A program made the position numbers and the translations under genes. Shown piece after piece: positions 38,583-49,469 of a stretch of 64,000 nucleotides of DNA (position 1 is its first letter; the number at the start of each line of letters is the position of its first letter). The notes under the pieces are model-generated. The model saw only the letters and a program-made list of their open reading frames with translations, had not been told where the DNA came from and ran no database searches. Origin of the DNA: Gracilaria caudata (taxonomy: Eukaryota > Rhodophyta > Florideophyceae > Gracilariales > Gracilariaceae); the NCBI GenBank assembly GCA_030374735.1, contig JASCIV010000040.1, positions 1 through 64,000 of the forward strand. The letters run 5' to 3'.

Positions 38583-41500
38583 TTATGATGGACCAAAACT
38601 TGAACGACGATCTCCATGCGCGGCGTAGCCTACTGTTTGGTTCCTTTCCAGTACCGATCGAATATTGCACGGGAACAGATCACAACTGAGCGACCTGTGA
38701 ATCTTAAAAAGGTGCAGTTCGCAGCGGTGAACGACTGCAAAGGCGTCTGCGTTTGCATTGTAGTCGTAATCATCTCTCGGAAGGAGGCGGAAGTATGCGA
38801 AGTTTTCGAGGGTGGCGAGGTGGGAGTGCTGCGCGTCGTGAAGTTGGTGGCCCCGGAGATATGGAACGGTGCGCGGAAGCGGTTCGGGTGCGTTTTGGTG
38901 CTGCCATCGCCACACACTGAACTGCGGAGCGTGGCCTTCTTCTTCCATGACCATTTGCCACTCAATGAGCACGTTTTCACGCGCGTCGAAAGAAAGAGCG
39001 CGTGTCCCACGCTGGACGTCCAAAAAGCCGCGCAAAAAACCGCTGCTGTCGAACACTCGCACCTCATTCTCGTGGTAAGATGCCACAACACCATTGTGCG
39101 AGCACGCAAGGCCTTTGCAAAAACTGCCAACCTTCTCCAGTAGAATCTCAAAACAAAGTTGTGGTGGGGTGGCGCTTATGTGCCACAACAACAGTTTGCG
39201 CACCCTGGGTCTTTCGAACGAGAGAGTGTGAACATCGTGACGAAGATCGAAGGCCACCACCACCCGCGCACCATCGCCGCTCAGCGCACACATTGACGCT
39301 AAATTTGGCTCCATCAATGTCTCCATCCACACATCATACCAGGAGCCCTGACGTGGTTCAGATGGCGAAGGAAGCAGCTCGATGAACTCTCTCCTCTGCG
39401 TGTCCCACAGCTGCACTCCTCTCTCGCACGCCAAAGCAAGCAGCGGGCGTTCATATGCCCACGCCAAGTGTTTCACGAGTCCCAGCGCGCCTTTGTCCCA
39501 CAGTACCTCACCAGGTTGGAGCCGCTTGCCGTGCGAGTCCCACAGCCAAACGTGCTCACCGTTCTCACAACAAGTCGCCACCACACTACCGTCGCCACTC
39601 CATCGCGCATACAGCCATTCTGGCTTTTCGTCTCCGCCCACACTGCTCAACTCTAGTTCCAAACTGTCACTCAGCTGTGCCCAATTCATTGCCCCAACTC
39701 GCACAACACGTATCTCATCAGCAGAGCCGGCCACAATCAGTGTTCCATCTGCCGACCAATTCATTGAATGAAATATGCCAAACGGTCTGACAGAGAATGC
39801 GGACTCGATCTTATGTGGCGCGTCACACACATTCCACAGTTGCATTTCGAAATTATAGAGCAAGCCCACCATTTGATCGTCAGGAGACCACCGCAGCTCG
39901 TGCAAGCCAAATCCCAATGGCTTAAACAGTTGCAACCTCATCTGCTCGTTTCGCCGCCCTTTTTCAACATTCCAAACTGAGATGCTTCCCCCTTTCATGC
40001 CTTCCTTCGAGAATGTCGCTATGCGCCCATAGCGTGAAAACGCAACCGATTGGATCAACTCGTCAACAAACCAGCCATCTACATTACCAGTGTCAATGTC
40101 CCATACATCAACTCGCCCATCTCTGCGTCCTGCCGCCACAGTCCGTCCATTACCCGACAATCCAACACACACTACCTCTTCTTCATGTTTCAGTGACTCT
40201 ATCTTACTCATTTCCGTACCCCCAATCTTCCAAACTTCTACGTTGTTGTCGCCTGAGACGAACGTCAACCTGCTTCCGTCCTCACAAAAGGCCATGCATC
40301 TTCTTCTTCCGTTATGCGCCGCATCAGTGCAGCCCAGTACCCGTTTGCTCTCAATATCACACACCTTTATTCTACCGTTCTTCATGAATAACGCCAGTTT
40401 TTCCCCGTTTTCGCTTAGCACACCCTTCAATGTTTCTCCTTCACAGTCTACACTCCAAATCTTCATCCCTTCGCCAGCTTCATGTTGCTCAAGCCTGCGA
40501 ATTTCGCATGTGCACCGATCTGTGCTAGTAGCACTTGCAACAATTACCGAACCATCTTGCCCGAAGCATGAGTCCAATATCCAACCTTTCAAATACCACT
40601 TCTGCTTTACCGCCCCTCCTGCCTGCAAAAGGCTTACTCCTTCACACTGGACCCATGGCTTTTCCGCATGCTTCGTAATCTTTTCCAGGTAATTACCTAT
40701 GTCCACTACTTCCTTGCTCCCTATCAATCTTCCATACAGTTGGTACCATGCTTCTTTGTCGTTGCGCGATATGTGTGCACTGGATAGTGCAACTGCTTCC
40801 TTAACGAGTTCCAACGCTTTCTTTCCACTTGACAGCTTTCTTCTGCGTTTCTCCTCCACTTCAGTATTCATCTTTTCTACCATTCTGACTGCCTCAATTA
40901 CCAGTGTATAGTCGTCAAGCACCTGCCTGATGCCTCCAGTTCGAATCTGTTTCACAGTCCATCTTGGATCTAATAGAAGTGCACATGCCTCCTCTAACAG
41001 ATTTGCCTCAACCATATGCCGAAACACGTTTCCGTACATGTATTCAACCCCTTGCTTATCAACTCTCCACACTGAAGAGTCCCACCAAGCCCGGTACCAC
41101 CCATTACATTTTTCGTCGGCGTTATTTGACACACTGGCACATGACTCAAGCAATTCTCGATGATGTGCACCAACCGCTCCCTCTCCATTTCTCTCAACTA
41201 CCATTTCCCCGCACAAATCAATAATCTTGTCATGAACTTCAACAAACCTTCCTTTCCCCTTTACCCTAATTATGTTCACCATTGACATCTCTTCCAACGC
41301 ATTTATAGTTCGCCTCGTGTCATTCTCCCGCAACTTCCATAGCTTGCTCAACATCGATTCCGGTATAGCCTTCTGTTTCGGAATCACGCACAGAGCTCGG
41401 AATTTTTCTGCCACTGAATTTGATAAGTCCTCTGAGAAACCAAGCTTCTCCATGTTGGCTTGCGCGCGTTCCAACCCGCTTTGTACAATTGTTCGAAGAT

Positions 41501-42791
41501 TCCCCTCATACTCAGGAGTCCTCCCATCGGTAAGCGTAGTATTATTGGAAACACTCGCGGCCCATTCCTGAAGCACCATTGCAGGCTCACCCGCTTCCCC
41601 CCAGGTCTTCAGTTCATCCTTCAAAATCGCGCTTGCAATCGATTGACACAAGACCCATCCCCCGCATTCCTGAACACCCTTCTCGAACCACTGTAAAGAA
41701 TCTTGGTGCTGTTCCTTCCACTCTTCCACTTGTTTCTTTTCGTCGTCCTCCAAACGTGATAGCACAATATTTTGCGACAGCTCACTCATTGGACTCAAGA
41801 ACCCAAACGCCACCTTTTCTTCACACATTCCAATGACTTCCCTCTCGCTTGCACGGCATGAAATCACCATTGAGCATCGTGACCCTTCCTGCAGTACTTT
41901 TCTTCGAAACATTTCCACCACATGTTTCCAAGAATTCCATACATCATCTATCACCACCAAAAACCTTCCCTCCCGAAACATCGTCCCAAATTGACGAATT
42001 GCAATGTCTAGGTTGCTTTCTGTGCTAAGCTGCTTTTCGATATTTGGCGATCCAAAGTCAAAAGCACATGTTCTCATTTGCGATATAATGCCTGCTTCTT
42101 GTACTGCTTCACCGAACGAAAACACATGGATGCCATCAATGAATTGCTTCTGAACACTTTCGTCTTGGCACAACCACTTCAATGCTGCCGTTTTACCCAT
42201 TCCGCCAGGTCCATAAGCACACACGAGACGATAATTTCTATCCGAAAGCAGCAGTTGTTGCAGTCGGCGTTCTCGAATCATTTCGCCTTCATCATTACCT
42301 TCTTGTAAACAATATCGATACGATTTCATTGGTGTGCTCAGTTGATTGCCATAGATCCTGTTAACATGCTTGCTTGATTGGGATTGGTGGTTTGGTTGGA
42401 TACCATTCCACGTGGTAGTGAGTGTAAACAGAGCTTCTACACCCGAAATCATGTCCTTCGCGTGCTCGATGTGTTCCGTATCTCGCACCACATGTATATT
42501 CCGTGCCGCCGACGTGGTGCTACCCGTTGGATTTCGGCCTCTTACTTTGTGCAGAATGCTTTTTGCGTTGGCGAGAGTGTCAAGCCAGGACTTGGAGGCT
42601 TCCTGCAATCCTTTTTCTTTCAGGCTTTGAGCACAACTCTCGATGCTTCTTTGCAATGTGTCATGGTAGTGGAGGACACAGTCGACGTCATCCGGGATAC
42701 GTTTGGCATCACGAATTCGATGACCGAACTCGTAACACTCTTTCACAACCTTGAATCCAAGATTGGCCCCTCCAAATGCTTTTGAGGCCAT
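38583..42791 (-). CDS. NLR-like receptor 1: helical domain, NB-ARC, WD40 repeats
   Basis: 1402 aa from MASKAFGGANLGF, chosen because the paralogue at 49.5-53.6 kb starts the same way; the frame upstream is unrelated. Residues 1-150 are a helical N-terminal region. The NB-ARC ATPase has Walker A GPGGMGKT (about 194-201), Walker B RFLVVIDDVW (about 275), RNBS-B-like CSMVISCRAS, a GLPL-like GGWVLCQSIA, and VHDKIIDL (about 517), equivalent to the MHD motif. A helical linker is followed by WD40-type repeats from about 730 (SVWNVEKG, DVWDIDTGN, WLWDSHGK, QLWDT). This is the architecture of STAND receptors such as Apaf-1: ligand sensing by the propeller, nucleotide-switched oligomerisation. Probable role is innate immunity or cell-death control. 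Ligand and effector are unknown. Confidence 0.85.
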   Translation of the reverse strand: MASKAFGGANLGFKVVKECYEFGHRIRDAKRIPDDVDCVLHYHDTLQRSIESCAQSLKEKGLQEASKSWLDTLANAKSILHKVRGRNPTGSTTSAARNIHVVRDTEHIEHAKDMISGVEALFTLTTTWNGIQPNHQSQSSKHVNRIYGNQLSTPMKSYRYCLQEGNDEGEMIRERRLQQLLLSDRNYRLVCAYGPGGMGKTAALKWLCQDESVQKQFIDGIHVFSFGEAVQEAGIISQMRTCAFDFGSPNIEKQLSTESNLDIAIRQFGTMFREGRFLVVIDDVWNSWKHVVEMFRRKVLQEGSRCSMVISCRASEREVIGMCEEKVAFGFLSPMSELSQNIVLSRLEDDEKKQVEEWKEQHQDSLQWFEKGVQECGGWVLCQSIASAILKDELKTWGEAGEPAMVLQEWAASVSNNTTLTDGRTPEYEGNLRTIVQSGLERAQANMEKLGFSEDLSNSVAEKFRALCVIPKQKAIPESMLSKLWKLRENDTRRTINALEEMSMVNIIRVKGKGRFVEVHDKIIDLCGEMVVERNGEGAVGAHHRELLESCASVSNNADEKCNGWYRAWWDSSVWRVDKQGVEYMYGNVFRHMVEANLLEEACALLLDPRWTVKQIRTGGIRQVLDDYTLVIEAVRMVEKMNTEVEEKRRRKLSSGKKALELVKEAVALSSAHISRNDKEAWYQLYGRLIGSKEVVDIGNYLEKITKHAEKPWVQCEGVSLLQAGGAVKQKWYLKGWILDSCFGQDGSVIVASATSTDRCTCEIRRLEQHEAGEGMKIWSVDCEGETLKGVLSENGEKLALFMKNGRIKVCDIESKRVLGCTDAAHNGRRRCMAFCEDGSRLTFVSGDNNVEVWKIGGTEMSKIESLKHEEEVVCVGLSGNGRTVAAGRRDGRVDVWDIDTGNVDGWFVDELIQSVAFSRYGRIATFSKEGMKGGSISVWNVEKGRRNEQMRLQLFKPLGFGLHELRWSPDDQMVGLLYNFEMQLWNVCDAPHKIESAFSVRPFGIFHSMNWSADGTLIVAGSADEIRVVRVGAMNWAQLSDSLELELSSVGGDEKPEWLYARWSGDGSVVATCCENGEHVWLWDSHGKRLQPGEVLWDKGALGLVKHLAWAYERPLLALACERGVQLWDTQRREFIELLPSPSEPRQGSWYDVWMETLMEPNLASMCALSGDGARVVVAFDLRHDVHTLSFERPRVRKLLLWHISATPPQLCFEILLEKVGSFCKGLACSHNGVVASYHENEVRVFDSSGFLRGFLDVQRGTRALSFDARENVLIEWQMVMEEEGHAPQFSVWRWQHQNAPEPLPRTVPYLRGHQLHDAQHSHLATLENFAYFRLLPRDDYDYNANADAFAVVHRCELHLFKIHRSLSCDLFPCNIRSVLERNQTVGYAAHGDRRSSFGPS

Positions 42792-43330
42792 CATGAAAGT
42801 CCTGAACAATTTCGGTATGTGACGGCGGTTTGTATGAGAAATATACGTGTAGTAGTGTAGGTCCGTAAGCAGAACACACGAGGAACGTAAAAGCGAACGC
42901 CGAGGCGTAATGCCGCTGTTGTTGCCGTTTGAAGAGCGGACGTCTCCCACAAACCAAACCGACGCAATCGTGCACGCACTGGAATGTATATCAAGGTGAG
43001 ACGAAGAGTCGCTCAAACCCTGAAGGAACTGTACCTGCAAATAAGTTATTCAATGGCTAAAGCTCTGACCGGCGGTGCCTAACGATAAACGCAAAACGCA
43101 GAACGCGGATGATGTGATAATTGGCGGAGATTCGAAGCGAGACAGCGGTGCGAAAAATCTCAGAGAGGGCGCGACGAAGAGAACGACATGAGGTCCTTAC
43201 TAGAGAATACTTCGCTCATGTTCCAGGTGACTTTCGAGAGCGAGAATAGAATTTCGAGCTGTTGTGGCAGGGAAGTGTTGGAATGGGTCCGCAGTTCAGC
43301 TGTTTTTGTACTGTACTTGGAGACCCATTG
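42792..43330 (-). promoter_or_regulatory. Upstream region of receptor 1, duplicated at receptor 2
   Basis: Blocks such as AGACGAAG, GCGACGAA, TGTTCCAG and CATTTCGAGCTG/AATTTCGAGCTG recur in the same order upstream of receptor 2 (53600-54100). The gene duplication therefore included the promoter, and the shared blocks are candidates for control sites. Confidence 0.45.
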
Positions 43331-45148
43331 AGAAGGCGGCAACACAGGGTCAAGCTCTATCAAGTTTGTAAAGTGTTCCGAGTTCCAGAGAACCGGTTTA
43401 GATCCCCCTTTTCATGTTACACGTGAGCAACATGCGTTTCTAACTTGCCTTGAGCGATTGTTCATACCGCATATCTATTTACAAGGTTGTGGCTTTCGGA
43501 ATGCCAGAAATTTTGTGCAAGTAGCGCGAAAGTTACGGCTTTGCTCCAGGTCGTGTCATTTGTAGTGGTGGGAAAACTGCAATTTTTCGAATGAAGCCAA
43601 TTTGTGCACACGTACAAATATACTTTTTCGCTCTTCACACGCTTTCATGTTTTGTAAAGACGGGGCAAGCATGTTGCATGTCATGCTTCTCTACCCCGAC
43701 ACTCGAAGCCTCCATGCCTTGAGATCGACTGGGATGCAAAACTTTTATGTCAAAGAAGGCATTTGGAAGCAAGAGAAGTTCCATAGAAAAAGCTTCTGTA
43801 GAACATAAACGGATCAGGCGATAACGACGCCGAATCAAAATATTTTCTCATAACGGAATGAAAAACATCACCTTTCGGAGCTCTTGTTTTGATACTGAGA
43901 CACGCTATGGTCTTTATCATTCTAAGCAGGGGTGGGACGCAATTTTTTGGATTGCCATTAATCGCAATCTCTCGGATTGCAATCAGGAATTGCTTTCGTT
44001 CAAGAAAATTTAAATTCGATGGGGGCCCTTGTGTGCCATCCTTCTATCAAAATTGTACATCACAACACCCATCACACATTGTGATGGGTAAAGTCGGTAT
44101 TGTGATATGCATCAGCTCATACGGGAACTGAAGCAGACTTAAAATGGTTTTGGTTTAATCTAGATTAGAATTTGCATTTCAAGACAAAGTGAGGGTTTCC
44201 GGATCTGTTAGAGGCCAAAAGCCTCGCTTGCACAGTCTTTAGAGACATAGTTCTTGAGCAGTTATTTTATTTCAGGCTCAGCAGTGTTGTAATGAGCCAC
44301 TACAGCACAGACTACGACCGGACGATCCCGTAGGTGTGTTGAGATAGGCTAGATATGAATGGGTAGCTCATCACGGCTCATAGCCGACTTGGGAATGAGC
44401 CGCGATAGAACTTACTGCACATTTGCGTCTGCTGACACCTATGTGCCAAAATTTGCATATGCAATTTTTGGTCGCTATATGGCCAGTCTTCGGTGGAATC
44501 CTCTCGGACCGGTACCGTCGTAATAACAGCTCTGCGCCAAGCAGGATGCTATGGGCGATTTACAATAACGAACAAAGGCTGCTACAAAGGCTGCTCTTCT
44601 GGGGATGCCCCCTTTCCCTGTTTTTGTTTTGCTGTGACCCCCTTGCGGCAGTACAGTCAACCACGACACTCGCCATCAAGCAGAGTAGCCGCTTAGCTCA
44701 GGCAAGTTTAGCTAGAGTTGAAGAAAATGATCTAGCTTCGATATTTTCAACTGGAATGTCAGTTGGTAGGATTGTGTAAGGTACAAATGCTCTTCTCCGC
44801 AAAATCACTCAGCTGCAAACTGCATTTAGTACAGTGCACGTTATAAACGGAGAAGCTCGTCTGGGAGCATAAACTGCGGAAGGGATATTTTTAGCGTCGG
44901 TATCAACTTTCCCTTCATTTGGTATGGCCGACAAGCGGGAACGCTGGTCAGACATTTATGAGATCCGTAACGGACTAACACGTACACGGTGATCTCCAAG
45001 CGCAGCATTTCCCACAGTTTGGTTCCTTTTCAATGCACGTGTGCTGTGAAAACCATGGATAAGCGTGTGTCATGGGAACGGCGCTTGCACTCGAAGCGTC
45101 TGCCTACAAACTGCGCACACGGATTTCCCCACCATTCATACTTATCTG
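43331..45148. other. Intergenic spacer of the receptor cluster
   Basis: There is no convincing gene. It holds a 10-bp hairpin at 44067-44089 (ACCCATCACA, loop CAT), a cluster of ATGAGCC/GGCTCAT units forming imperfect inverted repeats (44290-44405), and the receptor-flank relic at 44870-45070. A frame at 44423-44779 is unsupported. Confidence 0.45.
44870..45070 (-). pseudogene. Relic of a receptor gene 3' flank
   Basis: CCTTCATTTGGTATGGC (44922) matches the sequence downstream of receptor 2 (49243), and GTTTGGTTCCTTTTC (45018) matches that of receptor 1 (38635). Spacing and order follow the 3' flanks of the intact genes, so a further receptor copy once ended here and its coding part is gone. 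Confidence 0.5.
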
Positions 45149-45233
45149 TGCGCCAATCATACTCCACAGTCCCGCTGCCAACTGTTGCGTAATGTAGCAG
45201 TTGGCAGTGGGACGGTGACGAGTGATTGGCGCG
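45149..45233. promoter_or_regulatory. Composite inverted repeat with two facing CCAAT boxes
   Basis: GCGCCAATCA and, in inverse orientation, TGATTGGCGC form the outer arms; GTCCCGCTGCCAACTG and its complement (one mismatch) form the inner arms (45169-45184 / 45198-45213). It is about 190 bp upstream of the ankyrin gene start. The CCAAT boxes and position suggest a promoter element or cruciform. Confidence 0.5.
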
Positions 45234-45425
45234 CAGCGACTAGGGAAGCGCTGATTGCTCGTGCAGCTGACCCTTCGTCACATGAGAGCCACGACACAAG
45301 TTGGCAGTACGGAATAAGGGAGTGCGAGCGCGCAATGGGCGAAGCAGTGGCAGCGGCGACGTGCGGTACAAATCGAAGCGGCCGTGTCGGCGGAAGCGTT
45401 GGTGGCTCGCCGCGAAGCAACGAAC

Positions 45426-47432
45426 ATGAGCTCTCATCAAGATGCGGGCGTGAACCGGCGTGACGAAGATGGAAATACCGCGTTGCATCGCGCCGCGCGA
45501 CGAGGACATATGGCGGAGGTAGAAGCGCTACTGTTGCGCGGCGCCGACGTTCACAGCAAAGGCGAAAATGGAAACACGCCGCTGCACTGCGCTGCGAAAT
45601 GGAACAAACAGGCTGCGGTGCTCGCGCTGTGGCGCGCCGGCGCCGACCCGCTCGAGCAGAACAATGACGGCAAAACAGCGCTGTCGATGCTGCGGTCACG
45701 CAGCCATGCCGCCAAAGAGATGCGCGCCGCCCGCTTCCGACTTCCCGCTCCGCCCTCCACCGAAGCGTGGCAATCTAGTAATGAGTCTCCAATACTTGAA
45801 CCGGTGATTGATCTGTCCACGCCCTCGCAACCCGCAATTGACATAAGTGACAGCCCTCTGCCGGCGCGCCAGCAGCAGTTTCCTCCGGTCTCGCAAACGC
45901 CCACTGAGCTGCAGCAGCTATGGCTGCACGCCAACAATTCCACGCTCACGCCGCAGCAGCTGCTTGCCGCGCTCAAATCCGAGAACATCATCTCTTTCTG
46001 CGATTTCGTGCTCGCGCACCACTTGCTGCTGCTCGCTGTGCGCCAGCGCGTCCTCACACGCTCGCAACTCGCTTCATTTGGCGGCAGCAGCCACTACCTC
46101 CTTGAGAACGTGTACCTGCCGGTCACCAAATTCTCTCCGAGCAACGAGCAAAAGCTTTGGCTGTCCAGTATGCTGTCGTACGCCGAGAGGAAAAGATTCA
46201 TACGCGATGGAAACGCAGTGTTGGTCAAGATCGTCGCCGACCTGCGCTCAGAGATCCGTCAAACGCGCTTGGAGATGCAATCTGCCGTAGTCTCCGTTGC
46301 GCGTGAGATCAACACCCTCTACAATCGCGTCAGCGTGCTGCACAACTGGACAGAAACAGCCGCGGAAAGCTTCAAGCATCTGTGTGAAGGCCAGCACCAG
46401 ATGCTGTTGGACATGAAGAACATGGCCGCCAGTCTGCAGCAGCTGCACGCCTTGCTCAAAAAGCAGCAGCGCAATCGCATCATCGCAGGTGCGCTTGGCT
46501 TCTGTCTCTCCATGATCCCGGTCTTTGGCGGTGCTCTTGCCGGTGCTTCTTCTGCTGCCATGGAGCTCGCCTTTGGCTTCGATCTGGAGGCCTTCAGCAC
46601 ATTGGGCACCATCGCAGTCGACAAGATTACCGCCGTGGACATCAGCAAATTTGAAACCGTTTCTGTGCTCACAAGCGACCAGTGCATCAGCAAACTTGAC
46701 ATAGTTGCTCGTAAACGCGTGGAGGCCGTTGTGGAGCAGACCGATTTTGAGACGCTTCCAAACCTACAGCAGATTCTTGCGGTAGTGGCGGAGGAGCTAC
46801 AGGACTTTGACGATTTTGACCACCCGGCGAACGACGAAATGTTAGCCGAGTTACGTCAAAGATTCAGTTTCCTTTCATCTGGGTATCACTCAGGTGAACA
46901 AACGGTAGCTGCTCAGGTGGCGATACCGGAGCTGCAGCACATACTGCAGCAACATCTCAGTCAAGTTGGGACCGATGTGACTGTAGACGAGGACAACGTG
47001 GAAGACGTTGTCATAGAGCAAATAGACCACAGAACCGGTTTACTTGACGAGGATGCATTCATTAACTCATATCACGAGTTGCAGAAACTACACCCAACTC
47101 ATAGACGCCAGCTGGAACCTTTAGAGCTAAGGGAAAGGTTTCAGGCGGCCACAAGGCTGAAGAAGCTGCTGAAAACAAAACTTGCGAAACCGATATTGCA
47201 TGCATTGTTCAAATCTTCTGGCGGTGAGTCAAGTTCCTCGCAAGAAAATCTGTCATTCGTTCGGAAAAGGAATGATTGGAACAACGCAGAAGTGGATGAA
47301 TTGCTGCAGAATCACGGCCCTGCTGAAAAAGTGATTGACGAAGATGGTTTTGTTCAGGTGGGAATGAAACTTTTGTTCGTGAATAGAATGGAAACCGTCA
47401 ATGAAGCTACCCGAGAACCACAGCGAGGGTGA
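45426..47432 (+). CDS. Ankyrin-coiled-coil protein with glycine-rich hydrophobic segment
   Basis: 668 aa from the first ATG. Residues about 12-80 form two to three ankyrin repeats (DGNTALHRAARRGHMAEVEA, NGNTPLHCAAKWNKQAAVLA, DGKTALSML). A Pro/Ser linker is followed by a helical domain (about 160-260), a long coiled coil (about 265-345, IRQTRLEMQSAVVSVAREIN) and a hydrophobic, small-residue-rich stretch (about 350-385, IIAGALGFCLSMIPVFGGAL) like a membrane hairpin or glycine zipper. The C-terminal 280 residues are acidic and helical. No known family is recognised beyond ankyrin. It lies between two NLR-like genes on the opposite strand, which makes a partner or guard-target role possible but unproven. 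Confidence 0.75.
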   Translation: MSSHQDAGVNRRDEDGNTALHRAARRGHMAEVEALLLRGADVHSKGENGNTPLHCAAKWNKQAAVLALWRAGADPLEQNNDGKTALSMLRSRSHAAKEMRAARFRLPAPPSTEAWQSSNESPILEPVIDLSTPSQPAIDISDSPLPARQQQFPPVSQTPTELQQLWLHANNSTLTPQQLLAALKSENIISFCDFVLAHHLLLLAVRQRVLTRSQLASFGGSSHYLLENVYLPVTKFSPSNEQKLWLSSMLSYAERKRFIRDGNAVLVKIVADLRSEIRQTRLEMQSAVVSVAREINTLYNRVSVLHNWTETAAESFKHLCEGQHQMLLDMKNMAASLQQLHALLKKQQRNRIIAGALGFCLSMIPVFGGALAGASSAAMELAFGFDLEAFSTLGTIAVDKITAVDISKFETVSVLTSDQCISKLDIVARKRVEAVVEQTDFETLPNLQQILAVVAEELQDFDDFDHPANDEMLAELRQRFSFLSSGYHSGEQTVAAQVAIPELQHILQQHLSQVGTDVTVDEDNVEDVVIEQIDHRTGLLDEDAFINSYHELQKLHPTHRRQLEPLELRERFQAATRLKKLLKTKLAKPILHALFKSSGGESSSSQENLSFVRKRNDWNNAEVDELLQNHGPAEKVIDEDGFVQVGMKLLFVNRMETVNEATREPQRG

Positions 47433-49469
47433 GGTCAAAAATTGGACAGTCTGAGACTGCTTCGGCTCGTGTGCGATGAAGACGCAAAGGAAAACTCTGA
47501 AAATTCCTCGAAGAGTTCTTCGCAGTCCCGCCGGGTTCCTCAGAGGATCAGAGCAGGAACGAAGGCAAACAGACAAGACAGACACACGGACGAAATCTGA
47601 CATAACAGGGAGTCAACATTTGAGCGACACGAAGCACTTGGCACCTTGACGTACAAGTGAACATCCTTGTCTAGGACTAAGAAAGTTGTAACGCTAGTCT
47701 GCGGCAACGATACTGCAGCACTGCACTTTCAAAGCAGTACGCCAATTTTTTGTTCCAACTGTCGCGCTAGATGCTAGAGTCTATAGACTAGATCTTTCTT
47801 ACTAATCATCTCCCACAAATAATGACCCTAGTTCAGCGAATAAGCTCGTAAACAAACAGCAAAGAAGGCATGCTATAGGGCTTTGGAGCAACCAAATGTT
47901 GATAATGTAGAGACGCAAGTAAAAGACGGTGTTTTATTGAGTAGAGTAGTGGCTCTAGCTCCCGTGGCTGGCGGGCACTGACTGCACTGGCGGGGTCGTC
48001 AGTGACGTACAACAGCGCCCATGTCCAGGGGGGCAGTTAGCAAGGCGCACACGCACCGAACGTCTCACAGAAGGCATTCAATGCAAGATGAGAGCACGAC
48101 GGTAAATCAAAGATCTTCGTAGACTCTGAACATCAACAGCCGTCGCGACTCGCCCCACAGCACAAGAAGGGACCGAACAGAACCCCTCCAAATTTCCTCA
48201 TATCTCCCACTGCCTCTGACACCTTATCGATCCACAGGTGGCGTACTGCAAGCCACTATTTCACAGAAGCGTGTAGAATACAGACTAGTCTAGACGTGAA
48301 GTACTATAGAAGACAGCTAGGATTGTAGAGCTCGATCCAGATTAATAACTACAGATACCAGGGAAGAGCTGCCTTCTCTCTCTTGAAGAGGCCAGCACCT
48401 TTCTGACCATCATCCAAACCTATTTTCATGTTACAGTCATCATTATTGATCTGCAGCAACCAAAACAAAGTACAGGTTGACTCCCACCGAAAAAGGGGAG
48501 AGGAGGGACGGTTCGGGCATCTCAAAGTGTGCACAATATTCAGCATTGCAAAGATGGAGCGTCATTGCATTACAGATGGGCACTTCGTACATGCGGCTGT
48601 GTATGTCACCGCACAGGTTGGATACAACAAGCATTAAACCACGTTCACCACTAGTTTTACCAAGAGCCTATAGTTAATGGGCTATAGAAAAACATGGCAT
48701 ATGTTAAAAGTGAAGCAATGCCACGGTTTTCTGCTTGAAGATACCAAAGTTCAAAAAAATCAGACGCGGCTCCTAGGCAACATTAGAGACATATGCTCCA
48801 TACGATAGTTTCCATTGCAAAGTAGTTGAGAATTCAAAACAAGCTCAACGCATTTCTGAGCAGAATGGTCCTGACATCTGTTTCACTTTAGTTGATAGCT
48901 ACAAGGCTTTCTATCGTTAGGGAATGGTGATCGTACACGTTCTTTTGTTTCTTTTCTGGACTGCCGTTCGACTCGTTTTCGGAATTTATGGCGGTCGGTG
49001 ATTCGGTCATATCGCCCCTCTCTTGCTTTTGCGTTAGGATTTTGTTTGTTGTGACTTTGTGGCGGAACAAGCGCTTCTGTTGCTGCCAAGCGCAAGTGGG
49101 CAGTCCTTAAAACACAAGCTCAGGAAGTTAACATTACAGCCACTGCATGCATTCATGACAAGCTCGCAGAAATGCAACAGGGATGTTTATTACCATCCGT
49201 GCTTGATCTAATTCTACATTGCTGTACTAATATTACATCACTTTGCCCCTCATTTGGTATGGCTGCCCAATGAAAACGCTTGAGGGCTTCTGCATATGCA
49301 GCGACAACCGGCCCACATCAGGCCCTGATCAGCAGGGACGATCGATTCGTAAAATCCATTACATAATGAACTCGCACGATGTTCTCCATGTGCAACTTTG
49401 ACCGCAGATGGTTCTTTTCCGATACAAGGGTTCCCAGGTTCCAAACACGAGTTGAAGTTGCTGATGAAT
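47433..49469. other. Long intergenic region downstream of both neighbours
   Basis: This is a 2-kb convergent region with no supported gene. A 12-bp palindrome AGTCTATAGACT lies at about 47780. The 10-bp AGCAACCAAA occurs at 47886 and again at about 48456. The last 250 bp are the 3' flank shared by receptor copies. Confidence 0.5.

Noticed and set aside
42795..43040. N-terminal extension of receptor 1
   Set aside because: The frame is open but lacks an ATG, and the paralogue begins at the equivalent of 42791 with unrelated sequence upstream.
44423..44779. 118-codon frame with hydrophobic stretches
   Set aside because: It has no ATG near its head, lies in spacer DNA and has no recognisable domain.
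47886..48465. Solo LTR bounded by TGTTGATAATG and a 10-bp repeat AGCAACCAAA
   Set aside because: The right end does not finish in CA, and the direct repeat is too long and misplaced for an LTR target-site duplication.
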